Shown one piece after another: positions 25,352 through 29,572 of a DNA stretch of 29,572 bases. The DNA is taken from the NCBI GenBank assembly GCA_024195585.1, contig SWBL01000477.1:1-29572 (forward strand), given 5' to 3'. A model generated the notes under the pieces. It was given only the letters and a program-made list of their open reading frames with translations, had not been told where the DNA came from and searched no databases. Source of the stretch: Aureobasidium sp. EXF-3400. Lineage: Eukaryota > Ascomycota > Dothideomycetes > Dothideales > Saccotheciaceae. Each line of letters opens with the position of its first letter. Positions within the stretch are counted from its first letter, which is position 1. The translations under genes and the position numbers were made by a program.

Positions 25352-25512
25352 TATCACATCTCAAGATCCTCCACGAATATATCTTCCTCAAAGGTCCCCA
25401 ATAAACATCCTACCAAACTCCAACTCCAATAACTCCTTCTGAGAATCTTCCCAATGATAGATCATAACCCAAAAAAGATCAACAAACAAAACTCCAAAGC
25501 AAATTCGTCAAC

Positions 25513-26103
25513 TCAGATCGATGGAATTCTCCAAAACAACAGCACAAGCAGACCAGCCACGAAAAAGAAAGCGGGTGTAAAGACATCGTCGACATTTCCC
25601 AATGGTCCCTGAGCCTTGTTGGGAAAGTGGTGAGGGAAGAAGTGTCCGGGAACAATGGCATCCACCACATTCAAGTCGTTGTTGAGGGATGGGTACTGAT
25701 CGATTTCCTGTATGTTCTGTTTTAGTAATACCGTTCGTATAGAGAGTGAACTTGACCGGAAGAGTGAACGCAATCGCGTCTGGACACAAAGTGGAGAAGT
25801 AGTTTACTTCTTGTCTTTGCCTTGACCTTTCTTGCCTTTGCTTTTCTTGTCTTGACCTTCCTGATTTTGGCAACTGCTAGGGGAGTTATTACTGACCATT
25901 TGATTTCTGATCTCTCTTTCGGCGGCCGCTTCTTCACCATCACACTTGGTGCAAGACTGGTATGTCTGGTGGGGCAAGCCGTGTTTTGAGCACATCTCAG
26001 TGTGGGTAGCACAATAACGGACGGGTTTATTGACCCATCTGCAATTGCCATGAGAGCGTTGGGAGCAATGATGATCATTACGTTTGGTACCGCCTTTGGG
26101 CAT
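25513..26103 (-). CDS. Small Cys/His-rich protein A, with putative C-terminal membrane anchor
   Basis: From ATG 26103 the frame encodes MPKGGTKRNDHHC, then Cys/His ligands C13, C21, C31, H34, C38, H41, C51 and C54, a pattern shared with the gene at 27183-27638; zinc binding is inferred. A lysine-rich stretch (KKSKGKKGQGKDKK) ends at a TAA (25806-25804), giving 99 residues. The same frame then stays open to a TGA at 25513, encoding EIDQYPSLNNDLNVVDAIVPG and a hydrophobic end, FTPAFFFVAGLLVLLFWRIPSI. Two introns could remove the stop and keep frame: 25807-25751 (57 nt, GTAAAC...TCAAG, 177 residues) or 25896-25708 (189 nt, GTCAGT...TACAG, 133 residues, with the better branch site TACTAAAAC). An upstream in-frame ATG at 26283 is possible, but the paralogue favours 26103. 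Function unknown. Confidence 0.6.
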
Positions 26104-27182
26104 GTTTGGAAGCTGGCTGGGGTGGATTGATGGTGGAGGGATGTGTTGTTTGTCCTGTTGTGTGGATTGGTTCTTCTCTTGGGTCTCAGATGAGTATGAT
26201 GGGAAAGAATACAGACTCGACGGCCACTGAGGTATTTGTCGCAAATCAGAGGTAGGGCACTCATCCAAACTGCTGAAAGACATGATAGACCATAAGGAGG
26301 TCTTCATGCTCACAACAAAGACGACTAGAACAGAATCAAGGAACAACACATTGACTTCCACCCCAAATCAAAGAAACGTGTCTTGCTCACAAAGCTCATA
26401 TCGTTGTCTCCACAAAGGATATGATGCTCGTAAGACAGACAGATGTGCAACCGGAGACAGAGTTGGAAAGGGGGCTTGACTGTCAGAGCTGCAGACTTAC
26501 TGGAGCCCAACACATTCTGCTGATCCCGAGAGACACTCGAGAGAGGCATACAGTAGAGATTTGAAATACTTTCAACTAGCTCCACGGACAGCGGTCATCC
26601 TCAGGGTGTCAGATGTGGTATCTCGGTTATGAAACGAATCACATATGAATGAGACAGGTCTCGAGAGGCTTGAGACATGTCGAAAATCTCTATCACAGAG
26701 TGATTCAGCTCTGACTGACGGCACGATGGATAAAGCCTAGTGAGATGTGCACATTGAATATCTGTATGATTAACAATAAGTCTCCATCACAGAGATCGTG
26801 GCACTCCTATGAAAGAACGATGATCTCAACATTCACAGAATACAGAGGAGACACTACTCAAACATCAAAAGCTTTGAATGTGTGAAATGACTTGTTTTCA
26901 TGTGATCAAATAAACAAGCCATTATGTATGATATGATGTCTCAAACAAAGATAGATCCGACCATAAAATTCAGAAGCCCCCAATAACAACTCCGAGACCA
27001 GAAGATAAGAAAGCCTTGGTGATATACAAAGGAAAGGACTGTGCAGCAAGGAAACAGCAAGGGTACAACAATAACAAAAGAAAGGAGCAAAGAGTGAACT
27101 GAGAGCGACGGCCAAGAACATGGCCATCGGACAAGCGGTCAAAGGAAAACGAGAGCATAGCCAGTTTCTAGACTCTAAGAGT
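26104..27182. other. Interval between the two Cys/His-rich genes
   Basis: About 1.1 kb holding the promoter of gene A and the 3' flank of gene B. A minus-strand hydrophobic frame (27158-26970, 62 residues, with SFLLLLLYPCCFLAA and a second hydrophobic end) is in the same frame as the last exon of gene B but separated by two stops. A short direct repeat (tctatcacagag, about 26689; tccatcacagag, about 26782) is present. No third Cys/His copy was found. Confidence 0.5.
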
Positions 27183-27638
27183 TCAGTACTTCGAGGCAAC
27201 TGTATCATGGATATGTCTGTCAGCGTAAGAATCACTTTGGAGATGTTTACCAGGTGAGTAGTCAGAGAAGCCGAAAATAGGGTAGGAGCATGAAGCGCGT
27301 GAGGTCAAGCAGGAGTCCAGCTCCTTCGACCTGAAGTCTGGGAAATGGTGTTTAGCAATATCGTTCGAACCATCTTGAGGAGACCAAACTACCCAGGACA
27401 ATGTACTGAGTGACAGAGGCTTGATCAATTAACCTGACTGTTCAACAGTAGGAGAGGATTGAGCATTATCGGCAGCCTTGTCGCACTTGAGGCAGCTCTG
27501 CCCATGACGGTGAGCCCATGCGGTTGTGTGCTTGCCACAGACGGTCTGATGCTTTGGGCAGTGGAAGACACCGAACAACTTGACCGACTTACGGCAGTTG
27601 CCCATGCGTTTATCCGGGCAAGTACGAACGTTCGGCAT
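27183..27638 (-). CDS. Small Cys/His-rich protein B, paralogue of protein A
   Basis: ATG 27638 starts MPNVRTCPDKRMGNCRKS. Ligands are C7, C15, C27, H30, C34, H37, C49 and C52, matching protein A at every position, with the same GNCR and QSCxKCD blocks; spacers of 9 in A are 11 here. Without splicing the frame ends at TAA 27431-27429 (69 residues). A spliced form keeps frame through exons 27638-27434, 27337-27251 and 27199-27183 (102 residues, ending FGFSDYSPVASKY). The first donor, GTTAAT, is unusual; its acceptor CCCAG follows a good branch (TTGCTAAAC). The second intron has normal ends (GTAAAC...TACAG, 51 nt). The conserved block is certain as a paralogue of A; exon structure and function are not. 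Confidence 0.6.
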
Positions 27639-28819
27639 GTTGTTTCTGTAAAGAAGTTTAGTTAAAGAGGCTTGAAGGGATTGGGAATGGAGATCTTGGA
27701 GGAGATGAGGATGACCAGATGCTGTTGCTTGTAACGTGTGAAGCTCGTTGCTGGAATGGATATGAGAAGCGAGGAGCCAGCGGGTTTATCAATGTTTTCT
27801 GATATCCAAGGTTGTTGACATCAAAGAACAAAGGCATGAAAGCCTCATGGTATACAAGAGGGTCTTCACAGTAGCAGGTTGATAGTACACAATGATCTAT
27901 CCTCGTACAAAAAAGACGTCGAGTATAGTAACAGTGGGATACTGTTTGACCATGAGGTATGAAAGCGCTGGCCGAGTTGGAAGGTGAAATGATCTCGCAA
28001 AGCGCAGACAGAGGCCCGAAAATGAGCTCATCGCGACGTTGAAGATGCCAAAGATGGTCAGTTTCGTGTTGGTCGACGAGCGTGCGCCAGAATATTGGCA
28101 CGTTGCAGCTTGAAATAATCTATGAGTCAAGGCAGGGTGAAACTGGCCTCGAGCGTGTCCGAGACATTTGATTGTTTTCCATGAATGTGGTCTTTCTCGA
28201 TATCGCTTTGATCAATGTTAGTTGGTCCTCTCCGTGTGCTAAAATTTGTAACGCGTACAGCTATAAAAAGGCACAAAGGTCTCTAGAATAGAGACGGATC
28301 CAAAGAGAGCCTAGAGCATGTTGCTTCTCAATGGATACTATCTCGTTCCTCATGGTTATTGTGCATTTCTATAGCTATCCGCGTGACAAAGTTTTGCACA
28401 TGGAGAGGTTGCCATGGCGGATAGACAGCTCTGAGTTCGCCATTATTAGCATGGGATATGGTCATCTCTTGCAGAGGCGAATAGTAAGGGATTTGCAAGG
28501 AAAATTTCATTCTTTTGGGGGGTCGTACGCTAATATCGCAACGAGTCTCATGGGGCGGTCCCTTGGTCATGTGTAGATCTGGGCGTTCAGCAAAAGATGC
28601 CTCCTTCCGCCTCGGCGCGTCTCCTCTTCTTCTTCTTTTCCCCGTGTGACGCTTTCCCAAACTCTATCGCCATGTCTAACCCAAACCTGAAGACTCGATA
28701 TGCATGCAGCGCTGTGCTCCTTTTTTGCGTGACGATCGAAACTCCAGACGCCGGAAGCAAAGGGGTGGTAGCTGCGTCGCGGGCGTAAAAAGAGATCAAA
28801 ACGTGGTTGGCGAAAGGCT
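27639..28819. other. Interval between Cys/His gene B and the eIF2-alpha gene
   Basis: About 1.2 kb containing the promoter of gene B and the 3' UTR of the eIF2-alpha gene, both minus strand. A plus-strand TATA-like element at 28262 precedes an 81-codon plus-strand frame (28331-28576) that has no recognisable features and an out-of-frame ATG just ahead (28319), so I do not call it a gene. Confidence 0.5.
28262..28270 (+). promoter_or_regulatory. TATA-like element
   Basis: TATAAAAAG stands out in an otherwise mixed sequence and is oriented to the plus strand, about 69 bases before an ATG at 28331. No known plus-strand gene follows, so it may drive an unannotated transcript or be a chance match. 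Confidence 0.3.
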
Positions 28820-29572
28820 TTACTCGTCGACGGCAACAATGCCATCCTCCTCGCTCTCGTCCTCGTCTCCGCTGACTTCCTGGTTCTCGCGCTCGCGCTT
28901 GTCCATGAGAGCTTGGAGCTCAGCATCATCGTTCTCGGTAACAGCCTTGGGTGCCATCTTGACTGAGCAAGTACCGCCAGCTGCGGTGATGGTCTTGGTA
29001 ACCTCCTGGATGGCTTCTTCGAGGACAGTGATTCCGATGGTCTTGTCGAGAGTTTGCGAGGTGAGAACGTAGAGAGGAGGAGAAACAAGCTTGACCTTGA
29101 CCATGGTATCCTCGGTGTTGCGGGCCTCAGCCTGGCGCAGGGCGGTCTTGACGGCGTCGATTCCTTCGTAGCCGAAGCAGGTAACCTCGATATCGGCACG
29201 GACTTTTGTGGGCTGGGGTGTCAGGCGCTTGCCGATGTATGAGATGAGCTCCTCCTTGATGACGTTGTTGGCGAACTCGACCTCGTCCCAAACTTGCTTG
29301 CTGTGTTGTGTGAGTGAGTTGTTCATGTATAGGACGTGGTAGCGGCGTACTTTGAGATGGAGATTCTGAAGGCGTCGAGACTCGAGCCGTACTTCTTGTC
29401 CAGCGGCCAGCCAATGTTCTTGTACAGGTCCTCCATGGGGGTCGAAGTCTTCTCGGCGACGTGGCGCATGATGGAGTGGACCATCTTGGCCTTGTTGTAG
29501 CGGTCCTCGCACTTGAGCACATCCTCGGGCGAGACTCTGCGCTTGGACAAATCAATGTAACCCTTCTCCTTG
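28820..29572 (-). CDS. SUI2: Translation initiation factor eIF2 alpha subunit, N-terminus outside window
   Basis: eIF2-alpha is part of the eIF2 ternary complex that brings initiator Met-tRNA to the ribosome. The window shows the last ~233 residues, from KEKGYIDLSKRRVSPEDV (end of the S1 domain) through the helical domain (MVHSIMRHVAEK, EDLYKNIGWPLDKKYG) and the C-terminal alpha/beta domain (VEFANNVIKEEL, ADIEVTCFGYEGIDAVK) to an acidic tail (SGDEDESEEDGIVAVDE). Exons are 29572-29351 and 29300-28820, with a 50-nt intron (GTACGC...CACAG) joining ISN to KQVWDEV. The regulatory serine equivalent to Ser51 lies in the part beyond the right edge. The family call is secure. Confidence 0.96.

Noticed and set aside
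25722..26264. 180-codon minus-strand frame overlapping Cys/His gene A
   Set aside because: Alternative frame of the same exon; it destroys the paired Cys/His pattern shared with gene B.
28331..28576. 81-codon plus-strand frame behind a TATA-like element
   Set aside because: No family features, an out-of-frame ATG 12 bases ahead, and no spliced extension; the TATA match alone is not enough.

Overview
This is nuclear DNA of a filamentous ascomycete (Pezizomycotina). The evidence is genes split by many 47-90 nt introns with GTRNGT-type donors and CTRAY-like branch points, together with fungus-restricted families: a Zn2Cys6 transcription factor with a fungal-specific middle domain, a TOK-type potassium channel, and an FHA protein of the Tos4/Plm2 kind. 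A small secreted protein that loosely resembles the Alt a 1 (AA1-like) pattern hints at Dothideomycetes, but the class is an inference. I saw no bacterial genes, tRNA, rRNA, CRISPR array or intact transposon.

Layout, left to right. (1) The 3' part of a ubiquitin-ribosomal protein L40 fusion gene (+). (2) An FHA-domain cell-cycle/DNA-damage regulator (+). (3) Two minus-strand genes: a flavin monooxygenase and, upstream of it, a 912-residue Zn2Cys6 transcription factor. (4) Divergent from the factor, a 945-residue plus-strand protein joining two cyclic-nucleotide-binding domains, an F-box and leucine-rich repeats. (5) Three small plus-strand genes: a three-helix membrane protein, a secreted cysteine-rich protein, and a 150-residue protein of unknown function. 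(6) A minus-strand thiamine-diphosphate enzyme and a minus-strand APC-family amino-acid/GABA-type permease. (7) Divergent from the permease, a two-pore outward-rectifier potassium channel (+). (8) Two minus-strand genes for small Cys/His-rich proteins that are paralogues of each other. (9) The 3' part of translation factor eIF2-alpha (-), running off the right edge.

The neighbourhood is a mixture of housekeeping genes (both edges) and condition-dependent genes, not an operon or an evident biosynthetic cluster. The points most worth following are: the paralogous pair of small proteins sharing an unrecognised eight-ligand Cys/His pattern, one of which has a reading frame that reopens after its stop codon and ends in a membrane anchor; the cNMP-binding/F-box/LRR fusion, with both nucleotide-binding cassettes intact; and the permease 5' end, where a 301-nt intron contains a back-to-back acceptor/donor site, a possible skipped exon, and is followed by a 21-nt microexon.

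All splice sites were inferred by eye from frame continuity, consensus sites and family resemblance; no alignment or transcript data were available.
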